Part shown: piece by piece, positions 1-8,120 of the stretch
Layout of the letters: each line of letters starts with the position of its first letter
Position numbering within the stretch: position 1 is the stretch's first letter
Assembly (NCBI GenBank): GCA_029881175.1
Contig: JAOUNC010000099.1
Coordinates: forward strand, 1-8,631
DNA: 8,631 nt
Reading direction: 5' to 3'
Origin: Nitrospirota bacterium
Lineage (GTDB): Bacteria; Nitrospirota; Nitrospiria; Nitrospirales; UBA8639
Program-made: the position numbers and the translations under genes
Notes under the pieces: generated by a model
Told to the model about the DNA's origin: nothing
The model's database searches: none
The model's input: only the letters and a program-made list of their open reading frames with translations

Positions 1-3000
1 TTTAATTTCTTTTTCTGAGGCTCCATCAAAGACCGGCGTTTCAACCTTAATACCCAAGGCATGGGCAGCCCACCCCAAATGAGTTTCCAATATTTGCCCC
101 ACGTTCATTCGCGAGGGCACCCCCAAGGGATTCAACACAATCTGAACAGGAGTTCCGTCTGGAAGATATGGCATATCCTCCTCGGCCATGATTCGGGAAA
201 CCACACCTTTATTCCCATGACGTCCGGCCATTTTATCTCCAACGGCAATTTTTCGTTTAATAGCTAAATAGACCTTAACGAGTTTAATAACCCCGGGCGG
301 CAATTCATCCCCACGTCGCAGACGGCCAACCTTTTCATCATACTCCGTTTGCATGATTTCAATTTGATCTTTGGCTTCACGTTCAATTTCGTCAAGTTTT
401 TTTTGCTCCTCGGCATCAGCCAAAATGACACGACGAGCATCGTCATCCGTCAATTTCCTGAGTACATCTGCCGTAATCCGACCCTTCTTTTTCAGGATAA
501 CTTCTCCGCTATCGGGATCCATTAAATCACGGCCAACAAACTGCCCTAATAACAATTTCCGAATCTTTCGATTTCGCTCTTCCTCAATAATCCGAAGCTC
601 TTCTTGATAATCTCGCTCCACCTTGACACGATCATCCGTTTCGATAGTACGGGAACGCTCATCCTTATCAACGCCTTTGCGAGAAAAAATTTTGACATCA
701 ACAACAATTCCTTCAATTCCAGGAGGAACATGCAAAGATGTATCCTTAACGTCACCCGCTTTTTCCCCAAAAATGGCGCGAAGGAGCTTCTCCTCAGGCG
801 TAAGCTGCGTCTCACCCTTAGGAGTAACCTTGCCAACCAAAATATCACCTGGCTTCACTTCCGCCCCAATACGAACAATCCCACTTTCATCTAAGTTCCG
901 TAGAGCTTCTTCGCCAAGATTCGGGATATCTCTGGTAATTTCCTCTTTCCCCAGCTTGGTGTCTCGCGCCTCCACCTCAAATTCCTCAATATGAATAGAC
1001 GTGAAGGTATCATCCTTCACCATCTTCTCACTCAATAGAATGGCATCCTCATAGTTGTAGCCACCCCATGGCATAAAAGCCACCAACACATTTTTCCCTA
1101 AGGCCAACTCCCCGCGATCCATTGATGGGCCATCAGCTAAGACCTGCCCTATCTTCACCGGTTGCCCTACGCGAACAATTGGCGTCTGAGTGATACAGGT
1201 ATTTTGGTTCGTTCGCTGGAATTTCACCAAATCATAGGTATCCAGAATACGGGAACCCTTCTTCTTTTCGTCCTTGTCCTTACCCCCAGCGCGGACCACA
1301 ATCCTTCTGGCATCAACGGATTCCACAATTCCGTCCCGTTGCGCAATGGCCAAATACCCCGAATCTCTCGCCACAACAGATTCCATTCCAGTGCCCACGA
1401 GCGGAGAATCGCTCTTAATGGTCGGCACTGCCTGTCGTTGCATATTGGAACCCATGAGTGCTCGGTTGGCATCATCATGCTCTAAAAATGGAATGAGCGC
1501 CGTAGCCACACTCACAACTTGCTTAGGGGAAACATCCAAATAGTCAACTTTATCGGGAGTGGTGGTTACAAATTCTCCGGCCTCCCGAGCGGTAATTATC
1601 TCAGAAATGAGCACTCCATCTTTATCCATTACCGAGTTCGCTTGAGCGATCACCACCTGATCTCCATCTATGGGCGAGAGGAAGACAACCTCATCAGTAA
1701 CTCGACCCTTTCGAACTTTTCGGAATGGAGCCTCAATGAAACCAAATTCGTTAATACGGGCATAGGTCGCTAGCGAGGTAATCAATCCAATATTCGGACC
1801 TTCCGGCGTCTCAATAGGGCAAATACGGCTATAATGTGAGGGATGAACATCACGGACCTCGAAACCCGCCCGCTCCCGAGTCAACCCGCCAGGCCCCAAT
1901 GCAGAAAGCCGACGCTTGTGAGTAATTTCAGCCAAGGGATTCGTCTGATCCATAAATTGGGACAATTGACTTCCGGCAAAGAACTCTTTAATCGCTGCAA
2001 CGATTGGCTTGGCATTAATAAGGTCATGCGGCAGGACCGTTTCCATATCAAGAAGATTCATACGCTCCTTAATACTCCGCTCCATTCGCGCCAACCCAAC
2101 ACGAATTTGATTCTCTAACAGCTCTCCTACGGAACGAACTCGACGATTACCCAAATGGTCAATGTCATCCACGTCGCCTTTTCCGCCCTTAAGATCAACC
2201 AAACACCGAACGACCTCAACGATATCCTGCGACGACAACGTTCGCTGCTCCAAAGATAAATCAAGATTGAATCGTTTGTTCATCTTTAATCGACCAACCG
2301 GAGACAGGTCGTACCGCTTAGGATTTAAGAATAGATTTTCAAATAACAACTTTGCCGACTCGATGGAAGGCATTTCTCCAGGCCGAAGCCGCTTATAAAT
2401 CTCTACCCAGGCTTCTTCCTTGGAATTGGTTCGCTCGGCCTCCAGCGTATCAAGAATGACCGGACTCGTTGTGGGACTATCTAAATAAATAACCTTGAAA
2501 CTTTCCACCTGACTCTCAAGGATTCTCTCTATAACGGGCAAGGTAAAACGCTGATTTTTCTCCAAAATCATGTCTCCGGAATCCGGGTCCAAAAGCTCAG
2601 TCAAAACCGCCCGTCCCACTAAATCCTCCGGCTTAACCGGGACCTCCTTGATACCTGCCGATCGCACTCGACCCATAAGCGTTTTATTGAGCTTCATGCC
2701 CTCCTTCGCCAAGACCTCTCCTGAACTTTTATCCACCAGGTCGATCGGTGCACGCAACCCGGTATGAATGGCAGGATCCAGCTTACGCAGCAACGTCCCA
2801 TTACTCACCCTGACTTCTTCTACAGGGTAATACATTTTAAGCAGGTCATCTGCACTGAACCCAAAACCTTTCAAGAGAATCGTGGCAGGCATTTTTCGTC
2901 GTCGGTCAATTCGAACATACAGAATATCGCGCGCATCATATTCAAAATCCAGCCAAGACCCCCGATAAGGAATAATCCTGCCTGAAAATAAGACCTTCCC

Positions 3001-3519
3001 ACTTGAATGCGTGCGCCCCTTATCATGGCCAAATGATGGGCCTGGGGATCGATGCAACTGACTCACAGCTACACGTTCGGTTCCATTAACAATAAAGGTG
3101 CCTCGATCCGTCATCAAAGGCAGCTCACCCACATACACTTCCTGCTCCCGCACATCTAACACACGATTTTTCACAGCCTTATCCTGTTGATCAAATACGA
3201 CCAAACGGACACGCAGCTTGAGCGGGGCAGCAAACGTCATTCCCTGCTCAATACATTCACGGATATCGTACTTTGGTGTTCCCAATGAATAGCTGGAAAA
3301 CTCCAGGATAGCCGAATTGTTATAATCCATGATCGGAAACACGCTTTTAAATGCTGCATGCAACCCCTTGTCATCCCGGCGATCAGGCAACGTCTCTGCC
3401 TGCAGAAACTCCTCATATGAGCGACGCTGCACCTCAACTAAATCAGGAATGACTATATGAGTGCGAATCTTGGAAAAACTATATCGCTCGACACTGCCCT
3501 CAAAGGCTGCATTTCCCAT
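1..3519 (-). CDS. rpoB: DNA-directed RNA polymerase subunit beta, 3' end outside window
   Basis: This is the catalytic beta subunit of RNA polymerase. I read the minus frame from an ATG at 3519 down to base 1 and found no stop: 1,173 codons, ending inside the conserved C-terminal part. The N-terminus ([15 protein letters not shown]) leads into the protrusion and lobe domains. The rifampicin pocket lies at about residues 513-545 ([13 protein letters not shown], then [13 protein letters not shown]). D524, H534 and S539 correspond to E. coli D516, H526 and S531, so no classic resistance substitution is seen. The [12 protein letters not shown] segment follows, then a charged flap-region stretch, then [13 protein letters not shown] with the active-site lysines K1096 and K1104 (E. 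coli K1065 and K1073). The missing part is the C-terminal clamp end. The start is supported by AAGGAG about 6 bases upstream. It lies 71 bases after rplL and is probably cotranscribed; rpoC is expected just beyond the left edge. Confidence 0.98.
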   Translation of the reverse strand, partial: MGNAAFEGSVERYSFSKIRTHIVIPDLVEVQRRSYEEFLQAETLPDRRDDKGLHAAFKSVFPIMDYNNSAILEFSSYSLGTPKYDIRECIEQGMTFAAPLKLRVRLVVFDQQDKAVKNRVLDVREQEVYVGELPLMTDRGTFIVNGTERVAVSQLHRSPGPSFGHDKGRTHSSGKVLFSGRIIPYRGSWLDFEYDARDILYVRIDRRRKMPATILLKGFGFSADDLLKMYYPVEEVRVSNGTLLRKLDPAIHTGLRAPIDLVDKSSGEVLAKEGMKLNKTLMGRVRSAGIKEVPVKPEDLVGRAVLTELLDPDSGDMILEKNQRFTLPVIERILESQVESFKVIYLDSPTTSPVILDTLEAERTNSKEEAWVEIYKRLRPGEMPSIESAKLLFENLFLNPKRYDLSPVGRLKMNKRFNLDLSLEQRTLSSQDIVEVVRCLVDLKGGKGDVDDIDHLGNRRVRSVGELLENQIRVGLARMERSIKERMNLLDMETVLPHDLINAKPIVAAIKEFFAGSQLSQFMDQTNPLAEITHKRRLSALGPGGLTRERAGFEVRDVHPSHYSRICPIETPEGPNIGLITSLATYARINEFGFIEAPFRKVRKGRVTDEVVFLSPIDGDQVVIAQANSVMDKDGVLISEIITAREAGEFVTTTPDKVDYLDVSPKQVVSVATALIPFLEHDDANRALMGSNMQRQAVPTIKSDSPLVGTGMESVVARDSGYLAIAQRDGIVESVDARRIVVRAGGKDKDEKKKGSRILDTYDLVKFQRTNQNTCITQTPIVRVGQPVKIGQVLADGPSMDRGELALGKNVLVAFMPWGGYNYEDAILLSEKMVKDDTFTSIHIEEFEVEARDTKLGKEEITRDIPNLGEEALRNLDESGIVRIGAEVKPGDILVGKVTPKGETQLTPEEKLLRAIFGEKAGDVKDTSLHVPPGIEGIVVDVKIFSRKGVDKDERSRTIETDDRVKVERDYQEELRIIEEERNRKIRKLLLGQFVGRDLMDPDSGEVILKKKGRITADVLRKLTDDDARRVILADAEEQKKLDEIEREAKDQIEIMQTEYDEKVGRLRRGDELPPGVIKLVKVYLAIKRKIAVGDKMAGRHGNKGVVSRIMAEEDMPYLPDGTPVQIVLNPLGVPSRMNVGQILETHLGWAAHALGIKVETPVFDGASEKEIK

Positions 3520-3590
3520 TCAAATCTCCTTATGGATTAACGGCTACCCACCCTTACCGCTCTTCACCAACACCTCAACGCACGGAAGAC

Positions 3591-3986
3591 CTATTTCACT
3601 TCAACCGTTGCACCCACATCCGTCAACTTCTTCTTGATGGCTTCAGCTTCTTCTTTAGACGCACCCTCTTTCACCGGCTTAGGCGCCCCCTCCACTAAAT
3701 CCTTTGCTTCCTTTAAACCCAAGCCTGTAATTTCACGAACTACCTTAATAGCTTGAATTTTTTTGTCAGCAGGCGCACCCGTCAACACCACATCAAATTC
3801 GGTCTTCTCTTCCGCTGCCGGAGCTGCTGCACCTGGAGCTGCAGCCGCAACGCCCACCGGAGCCGCCGCCGTCACACCAAATCGCTCCTCTAAACCTTTC
3901 ACCAGATCAGACAACTCCAATACACTCAAGCCCTCAATGGCCTTAATGAAATCTTCCTTCGACATCTTTGTTTCCGTTGCACTCAT
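3591..3986 (-). CDS. rplL: 50S ribosomal protein L7/L12 (internal start within the L10 open frame)
   Basis: L7/L12 is the multicopy stalk protein that recruits EF-Tu, EF-G and other GTPase factors to the ribosome. Started at the ATG at 3986 it is 131 residues, a normal family length. The N-terminal dimerisation helices are about residues 8-45 ([20 protein letters not shown]). An Ala/Pro/Gly-rich hinge covers about 45-67. The globular C-terminal domain contains the conserved [19 protein letters not shown] and [20 protein letters not shown] stretches and ends TVEVK-TAG. The start is supported by AAGGAGAGGGAGAG directly upstream. A second in-frame ATG at 3965 (M8) has no comparable site and is less likely. 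Oddly, the upstream rplJ frame has no stop and continues in frame into this gene, so L12 can be made both free and as the tail of an L10 fusion. rpoB follows. Confidence 0.95.
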   Translation of the reverse strand: MSATETKMSKEDFIKAIEGLSVLELSDLVKGLEERFGVTAAAPVGVAAAAPGAAAPAAEEKTEFDVVLTGAPADKKIQAIKVVREITGLGLKEAKDLVEGAPKPVKEGASKEEAEAIKKKLTDVGATVEVK

Positions 3987-4526
3987 CTCTCCCTCTCCTT
4001 TCAACGTTTTGTTTTCTTGTATGGCGGCTAATACCGCAACAATACCTCTGACAATTTGCCCCAAAGCCCCCACAAAGCCCCGAATGGGACCCTGAAAGGC
4101 CGACAACAACATCGCAAGCAATTCCGACTTTGACGGCAAATCCGCCACGGCCGACAAGCGAGAAGGATCCAGCTCCTCACCATCAAGAACAGCCCCCTTG
4201 AGCTGCAATTTCTGCTCACATTTTTCTGCCTTAATGAAATCCCGTATGACCTTCGTGGGCAATACCGGATCATCATACCCAATGAACAATGCGGATTGTC
4301 CCCTAAGCAATGGCTCAAGGGAAACCAGAGAGGTTTCACCCATTGCCCGGATCGCCAAGGTATTCTTCACCACATGCATTTGCGCCTGTGCGTGACGAAG
4401 TTTTTTCCGCAAGTCAGTCACTTGATTCACGGACATTCCTGCACATTCAGCCACAATTGCTATCCGCGCACGAGCAAAACGCTCATGCATGACAGCGACT
4501 ACCTCTGTTTTGTCAGTTTTTTTCAT
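3591..4526 (-). CDS. rplJ: 50S ribosomal protein L10, open in frame into L7/L12 (311-residue L10-L12 frame)
   Basis: L10 anchors L7/L12 dimers to the 23S rRNA next to L11, forming the ribosomal stalk base. Residues 1 to about 170 are a complete L10: [20 protein letters not shown] at the start, [11 protein letters not shown] near 53-62, [14 protein letters not shown] near 74-87, [12 protein letters not shown] near 130-141, and a C-terminal L12-binding helix ending VAVLAAIQ at 170. A normal L10 (about 165-180 residues) would stop here. Instead residues 171-180 ([10 protein letters not shown]) read straight through the rplL ribosome binding site into the rplL ATG as residue 181, and the first in-frame stop is the rplL TAG at 3591-3593. 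A TGA sits at 4001-4003 in the +1 frame just after an A4 run (4007-4010), so one base fewer would give a 174-residue L10 ending ENKR. The start has AGGTGAG upstream. The gap from rplA is 30 bases, with no long L10 leader. Whether the product is a fusion, free L10, or both is open. Confidence 0.9.
   Translation of the reverse strand: MKKTDKTEVVAVMHERFARARIAIVAECAGMSVNQVTDLRKKLRHAQAQMHVVKNTLAIRAMGETSLVSLEPLLRGQSALFIGYDDPVLPTKVIRDFIKAEKCEQKLQLKGAVLDGEELDPSRLSAVADLPSKSELLAMLLSAFQGPIRGFVGALGQIVRGIVAVLAAIQENKTLKGEGEMSATETKMSKEDFIKAIEGLSVLELSDLVKGLEERFGVTAAAPVGVAAAAPGAAAPAAEEKTEFDVVLTGAPADKKIQAIKVVREITGLGLKEAKDLVEGAPKPVKEGASKEEAEAIKKKLTDVGATVEVK
3987..4004 (-). promoter_or_regulatory. Strong Shine-Dalgarno for rplL inside the rplJ frame
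   Basis: On the minus strand the sequence just before the rplL ATG is TTGAAAGGAGAGGGAGAG, with AAGGAG about 8 bases from the ATG. It decides the rplL start and implies that free L7/L12 is still initiated independently, which fits the need for several L12 copies per L10. The same bases are translated in the rplJ frame as L-K-G-E-G-E, a short charged linker. Confidence 0.85.
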
Positions 4527-4556
4527 ACCGCAAACTCACCTGCTCAGATTAAAAGT

Positions 4557-5249
4557 TCACCCAACTTGCTTAGCCAGACCCACACTGTCCAAACGAATTC
4601 CCGGCCCCATTGTGCTTGACAGCGTCGCACTCTTCACATACTTCCCCTTACTAGAAGATGGCTTCGCTTTCATAATGGAATCAAACACTGTTCGGGCATT
4701 ATCAATAATTTGCTGACTTTCAAACGAAACCTTCCCAACAGCAACATGCACATTCCCCGCCTTATCCACCTTATACTCCACTCGCCCCTTCCGGATTTCT
4801 TCAATGGCCTTACCCACCTCAAAAGTGACGGTCCCGGTTTTCGGATTAGGCATTAAACCTCGAGGGCCCAGAACTTTACCCATTCGCCCAACGGCACCCA
4901 TCATGTCCGGCGTGGCAATCATAGAATCAAATTCCAACCACCCATCTTGAATTTTCTGCAGCAGATCATCATTCCCCACAAAATCGGCACCAGCCTCACG
5001 CGCCTCCTGCTCCTTTTCGCCTTTTGCAATCACAAGAATGCGCACCTTTTTCCCAGTGCCATGAGGCAAAACCGTTGTCCCACGCACCATTTGATCAGCC
5101 CGCTTGGGATCCACACCCAACGAGAGGGCAATCTCAACTGATTCATCGAATTTAGCGAATGCCGCCTCCTTCACCAAAGCACTCGCTTCCTCCAAAGAAT
5201 ACAGCGGCTTCGACACCTTCGTTAACGCTTCTCTAATTTTTTTTCCCAC
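4557..5249 (-). CDS. rplA: 50S ribosomal protein L1
   Basis: L1 binds 23S rRNA at the E-site stalk and helps release deacylated tRNA; in many bacteria it also represses its own rplK-rplA mRNA. The frame shows KLVKEAA-type N-terminal helices, [20 protein letters not shown] near residues 46-65, and the family signature [18 protein letters not shown] near 124-141, followed by [14 protein letters not shown] chose the GTG at 5249, giving M-GKKIREAL and 230 residues, because GAGGGTGG lies 5 bases upstream and the family usually starts at this point. The same frame also opens at a TTG at 5264 (235 residues, AGGGG about 11 bases upstream). It lies 38 bases after rplK and 30 before rplJ, clearly in one operon. 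The product ends AKQVG with TGA at 4557-4559. Confidence 0.95.
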   Translation of the reverse strand: MGKKIREALTKVSKPLYSLEEASALVKEAAFAKFDESVEIALSLGVDPKRADQMVRGTTVLPHGTGKKVRILVIAKGEKEQEAREAGADFVGNDDLLQKIQDGWLEFDSMIATPDMMGAVGRMGKVLGPRGLMPNPKTGTVTFEVGKAIEEIRKGRVEYKVDKAGNVHVAVGKVSFESQQIIDNARTVFDSIMKAKPSSSKGKYVKSATLSSTMGPGIRLDSVGLAKQVG

Positions 5250-5287
5250 GATAGCCACCCTCAATTTTATTTAAGCCCCTGAAAAAA

Positions 5288-5713
5288 TTACCCCTCAACC
5301 GTAATACCCATACTGCGTGCGGTTCCCGCAATGACCAGCATAGCTGCTGGAATATCACTAGCATTCAAATCTTCAAGCTTCAGCTTGGCGATTTCCTCAA
5401 GTTGCGCCTGAGTGATATTCCCAATTTTATTTTTATGCGGAATTCCAGATCCCTTTATGACACCGGCGGCTTTCTTTAAAAGATCAGATGCTGGCGGCGT
5501 CTTTGTAATAAAACTAAAGCTTCGATCTTTGTATACAGAAATCACAACCGGAATAATGCTCCCCTCTTGCTTCTGGGTCTTCGCATTAAACTGTTTGCAA
5601 AATTCCATAATATTTACTCCATGCTGCCCCAATGAAGGCCCAACAGGAGGAGCTGGATTGGCTTTCCCAGCTGGAATTTGCAATTTAATCTGACTGGTAA
5701 CTTCTTTGGCCAT
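5288..5713 (-). CDS. rplK: 50S ribosomal protein L11
   Basis: L11 binds the GTPase-associated region of 23S rRNA together with L10-L12. It takes part in factor-dependent GTP hydrolysis and stringent-response sensing, and is the site of thiostrepton action. The 141 residues match the usual length. The N-terminal domain carries the proline-rich [13 protein letters not shown] at residues 20-32. The C-terminal rRNA-binding domain (about 73-141) includes [19 protein letters not shown] and ends [11 protein letters not shown]. The ATG at 5713 has AGGTAGGTGA just upstream. It follows nusG after 78 bases, the longest spacer between protein genes here, and precedes rplA by 38 bases. I saw no clear promoter in the 78-base spacer. 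Confidence 0.98.
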   Translation of the reverse strand: MAKEVTSQIKLQIPAGKANPAPPVGPSLGQHGVNIMEFCKQFNAKTQKQEGSIIPVVISVYKDRSFSFITKTPPASDLLKKAAGVIKGSGIPHKNKIGNITQAQLEEIAKLKLEDLNASDIPAAMLVIAGTARSMGITVEG

Positions 5714-5791
5714 ACATTCACCTACCTTATATATGCTAATACTCGCCCATAATCTCCACTAACCATGGAAGAGGCGGGACCATGAACACAC

Positions 5792-6328
5792 CTAGGTTCG
5801 CTCAACTTGAGAAAAAGCCAGCTCCACAGGAGTCGATCTCCCAAAAATACTGACCAGTGCCTTTACTCTTGCATGGTCCTGATCGACCTCATCCACTAAT
5901 CCGTTGAAACCCAAAAATGGCCCATCAACAATCCGTACATTGTCTCCTTTTGAAAAGCTCGCTAATTCCCTTGGAGCCGAGACCCCAGTCTCGAGTTGCT
6001 TTAAAAGGGCGTCCACCTCCTCTTGGTCTAACGGAATTGGCCGCACACCACCCCCCACAAAGCCCGTTACCTTCGAGGTTTCTTTGATCATCGTCACAGC
6101 TTCGTCACTGAGCGGTCCATTGGCCTCCAATAGAACATATCCCGGGAAAAATTTCCGCTTTGAGGCTCGACGCTTCCCATCCTTAAACTCGACAACATCC
6201 TCTGTTGGAACAAGGACCTGCGCTACGACCTCACCCATTCCCAGCTGATTTGCCCGCTCAACAATACCCGTTCGAACCCGACCCTCAAATCCAGCATAGG
6301 TGTGTATGACATACCAATGGCTCGCCAT
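5792..6328 (-). CDS. nusG: Transcription termination/antitermination factor NusG
   Basis: NusG rides on RNA polymerase at the clamp, suppresses pausing, and links the polymerase to Rho or to ribosomal protein S10. The 178 residues are the standard compact form with no inserted domain. The N-terminal NGN domain opens with ASHWYVIHTYAGFE and includes KRKFFPGYVLLEA near 57-69 and VTGFVGGG near 87-94. The C-terminal KOW domain (about 125-177) reads FSKGDNVRIVDGPFLGFNGLV and ends STPVELAFSQVERT. The ATG has AAAGGG about 5 bases upstream. secE stops 18 bases before it, and this secE-nusG pairing is very conserved. Confidence 0.98.
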   Translation of the reverse strand: MASHWYVIHTYAGFEGRVRTGIVERANQLGMGEVVAQVLVPTEDVVEFKDGKRRASKRKFFPGYVLLEANGPLSDEAVTMIKETSKVTGFVGGGVRPIPLDQEEVDALLKQLETGVSAPRELASFSKGDNVRIVDGPFLGFNGLVDEVDQDHARVKALVSIFGRSTPVELAFSQVERT

Positions 6329-6346
6329 GAATCCCTTTCTTTTCCT

Positions 6347-6541
6347 CTAGACTATCCGACTAATTAACCACACCAGAAATGAATCTACTACAGACAAATA
6401 TATAGACATAATCACACAAAACAAAAGCACCACCGTCGTTGACCCAATAGTTTCAGTTCTCGTGGGATAGGAAATTTTCTTCAGCTCACCACGAACGTCA
6501 GATAAAAACTCTACAATAGAAGACCAGACTTTCTTAAACAC
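6347..6541 (-). CDS. secE: Preprotein translocase subunit SecE
   Basis: SecE clamps SecY in the inner-membrane SecYEG channel. This is the short single-span form (64 residues). It has an amphipathic cytoplasmic helix (about 3-22, FKKVWSSIVEFLSDVRGELK), the conserved ELKKISYPTR hinge at 19-28, and one hydrophobic transmembrane segment at about 33-60 (TTVVLLFCVIMSIYLSVVDS). The start is a GTG at 6541, supported by AAGGGGTGATG immediately upstream; an overlapping ATG there is out of frame. It follows tRNA-Trp by 70 bases and precedes nusG by 18 bases. Confidence 0.96.
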   Translation of the reverse strand: MFKKVWSSIVEFLSDVRGELKKISYPTRTETIGSTTVVLLFCVIMSIYLSVVDSFLVWLISRIV

Positions 6542-6611
6542 TCCATCACCCCTTGCGATTCAAGTTACACACCCCTCTTCGCTCTCCAAACATTACCCTT
6601 GAGAAAATATT

Positions 6612-6687
6612 TGGCAGGGGCACCAGGATTCGAACCCGGACTTTCGGTTTTGGAGACCGACGTGCTAGCCGTTGACACTATGCCCCT
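6612..6687 (-). tRNA. trnW: tRNA-Trp (anticodon CCA)
   Basis: The minus strand folds as a full cloverleaf. The acceptor stem is AGGGGCA with TGCCCCT and the D-stem is GTGT/GCAC. The anticodon stem is TCGGT/ACCGA around the loop CTCCAAA (anticodon CCA). The T-arm is CCGGG-TTCGAAT-CCTGG with one G-U pair. The discriminator is G73 and CCA is encoded at 6612-6614. It lies between rpmG and secE, so its processing would cut a tuf-rpmG transcript from the secE-nusG mRNA. Confidence 0.97.
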
Positions 6688-6727
6688 CCTTGCGAGCCAA
6701 AGCACCGGAGGCCCATGCCCCCTCACC

Positions 6728-6877
6728 TTACTTTACTTCTTTATGGGGGACATGCTTCCGGCAAAAGCGACAATACTTTTTCATTTCCAAACGATCAGGG
6801 TCGTTCTTCTTGTTTTTCATCGTTGAATAATTTCGTTGCTTGCAATCTCCGCAAGCCAGAGAAATAATAACTCGCAT
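6728..6877 (-). CDS. rpmG: 50S ribosomal protein L33, zinc-binding form
   Basis: This is a small large-subunit protein near the E site. It is 49 residues long: [19 protein letters not shown], then [17 protein letters not shown] and [13 protein letters not shown]. Four cysteines (C9, C12, C36, C39) form the CxxC...CxxC zinc-ribbon pair, so this is the C+ type rather than the cysteine-free paralogue some bacteria use under zinc starvation. The ATG at 6877 has AGGGGTG about 5 bases upstream. It lies 18 bases after the tuf stop and 40 before tRNA-Trp, so it is most likely translated from the tuf transcript. Confidence 0.96.
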   Translation of the reverse strand: MRVIISLACGDCKQRNYSTMKNKKNDPDRLEMKKYCRFCRKHVPHKEVK

Positions 6878-6895
6878 GATTACACCCCTATATCC

Positions 6896-8101
6896 TTACT
6901 CGACAATTTCCGTCACCACGCCGGCCCCCACCGTCCGGCCTCCTTCGCGCACCGCAAACCGCACCCCCTGCTCCATCGCGATCGGGGCAATCAATTCCCC
7001 GGCAAACGACACATTATCGCCCGGCATCACCATCTCCACGCCCTCGTTTAATTGCACAATCCCCGTCACATCCGTCGTCCGGAAGTAAAACTGCGGACGA
7101 TACCCGTTAAAAAACGGCGTATGCCGCCCGCCCTCTTCCTTCGTCAGCACATACACTTCGGCCTTGAACTTCGTATGCGGCGTGATCGACTTCGGCTTGG
7201 CCAACACCATCCCGCGCTCCACATCTTCCTTCTTCGTGCCACGCAACAAGGCCCCGATATTGTCTCCCGCCTGCCCTTCATCCAATACCTTGCGAAACAT
7301 TTCCACACCCGTCACAATCGTCGTCTGCGTATTCTTGAGCCCCACAATTTCAATCTCATCCCCGACCTTCACCACCCCACGCTCCACTCGACCCGTGACA
7401 ACCGTGCCACGCCCACTAATCGTGAAAACATCTTCAATGGGCATCAGGAAGGGCTTATCAATGGCCCGCTCCGGCGTGGGAATGTACGTATCCACCGCCT
7501 CCAACAACCGCAGAATCGAAGGCACCCCAATCTCACTTTGATCCCCCTCAATCGCCTTAATCGCCGACCCCGTGACCACCGGCACATCATCGCCCGGGAA
7601 CCCATACTTCGTGAGCAATTCCCGCACTTCCAGCTCCACCAACTCCAACAGCTCACTATCCTCAACCTTATCCGCTTTATTTAAAAAGACTACGATATAC
7701 GGCACCCCCACCTGCCGCGCCAGGAGAATATGCTCCCGCGTTTGCGGCATGGGCCCATCGGCCGCACTGACGACCAGGATCGCCCCATCCATTTGCGCCG
7801 CCCCCGTGATCATGTTCTTGACATAATCCGCATGCCCCGGACAATCCACATGCGCGTAATGGCGATTATCGGTTTCATATTCCACATGGGAGATGGCAAT
7901 GGTGAGAATTTTCGTGGGATCCCGTCGCCCCTGACTTTCACTGGCCTTCGCCACGTCGTCATACGGCACAAACGTCGCCTTCCCCAGATCGCCCATCACC
8001 TTGGTGAGCGCTGATGTCAACGTTGTCTTGCCATGATCGACATGCCCAATCGTCCCCACATTGATATGTGGCTTCTTTCGCTCAAATTTCGCCTTCGCCA
8101 T
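6896..8101 (-). CDS. tuf: Translation elongation factor Tu (EF-Tu)
   Basis: EF-Tu carries aminoacyl-tRNA to the ribosomal A site as a GTP complex. It is 401 residues with the usual three domains. The G domain has the P-loop GHVDHGKT at 19-26, DCPGH at 86-90 and NKAD at 141-144. Domains 2 and 3 are complete, with [34 protein letters not shown] and a C-terminal VVTEIVE. Switch I is unusual: where nearly all EF-Tu proteins have A-R-G-I-T-I, residues 63-68 read T-K-I-L-T-I. The Mg-coordinating Thr (T67) is kept but the Arg and Gly are lost. I chose the ATG at 8101 ([12 protein letters not shown]) because AAGGAGAGG lies just upstream; an in-frame TTG at 8128 would add nine unconserved residues. 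It follows tRNA-Thr by 71 bases. By eye it is more GC-rich than its neighbours. Confidence 0.98.
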   Translation of the reverse strand: MAKAKFERKKPHINVGTIGHVDHGKTTLTSALTKVMGDLGKATFVPYDDVAKASESQGRRDPTKILTIAISHVEYETDNRHYAHVDCPGHADYVKNMITGAAQMDGAILVVSAADGPMPQTREHILLARQVGVPYIVVFLNKADKVEDSELLELVELEVRELLTKYGFPGDDVPVVTGSAIKAIEGDQSEIGVPSILRLLEAVDTYIPTPERAIDKPFLMPIEDVFTISGRGTVVTGRVERGVVKVGDEIEIVGLKNTQTTIVTGVEMFRKVLDEGQAGDNIGALLRGTKKEDVERGMVLAKPKSITPHTKFKAEVYVLTKEEGGRHTPFFNGYRPQFYFRTTDVTGIVQLNEGVEMVMPGDNVSFAGELIAPIAMEQGVRFAVREGGRTVGAGVVTEIVE

Positions 8102-8120
8102 ACCCGCCTCTCCTTCAACT

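Noticed and set aside
505..2600. Repeated DPDSG motif in RpoB (near residues 312 and 1000) as a possible internal duplication
   Set aside because: The shared stretch is only a few residues, falls in unrelated domains, and the flanks do not match.
5714..5791. Possible promoter or L1-binding site upstream of rplK (TATATAA-like segment)
   Set aside because: No -35-like hexamer lies at a suitable distance, and I could not match a known L1 target structure by eye.
6599..6826. 75-residue plus-strand open frame starting MRKYLAGAPGFEPGL
   Set aside because: It is antisense to tRNA-Trp and rpmG; GFEPG-like peptides arise from the T-arm complement of tRNAs.
7052..7684. 210-residue plus-strand open frame antisense to tuf
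   Set aside because: It is a shadow frame caused by the codon bias of tuf; it has no ribosome binding site and no recognisable domain, and EF-Tu on the other strand is certain.
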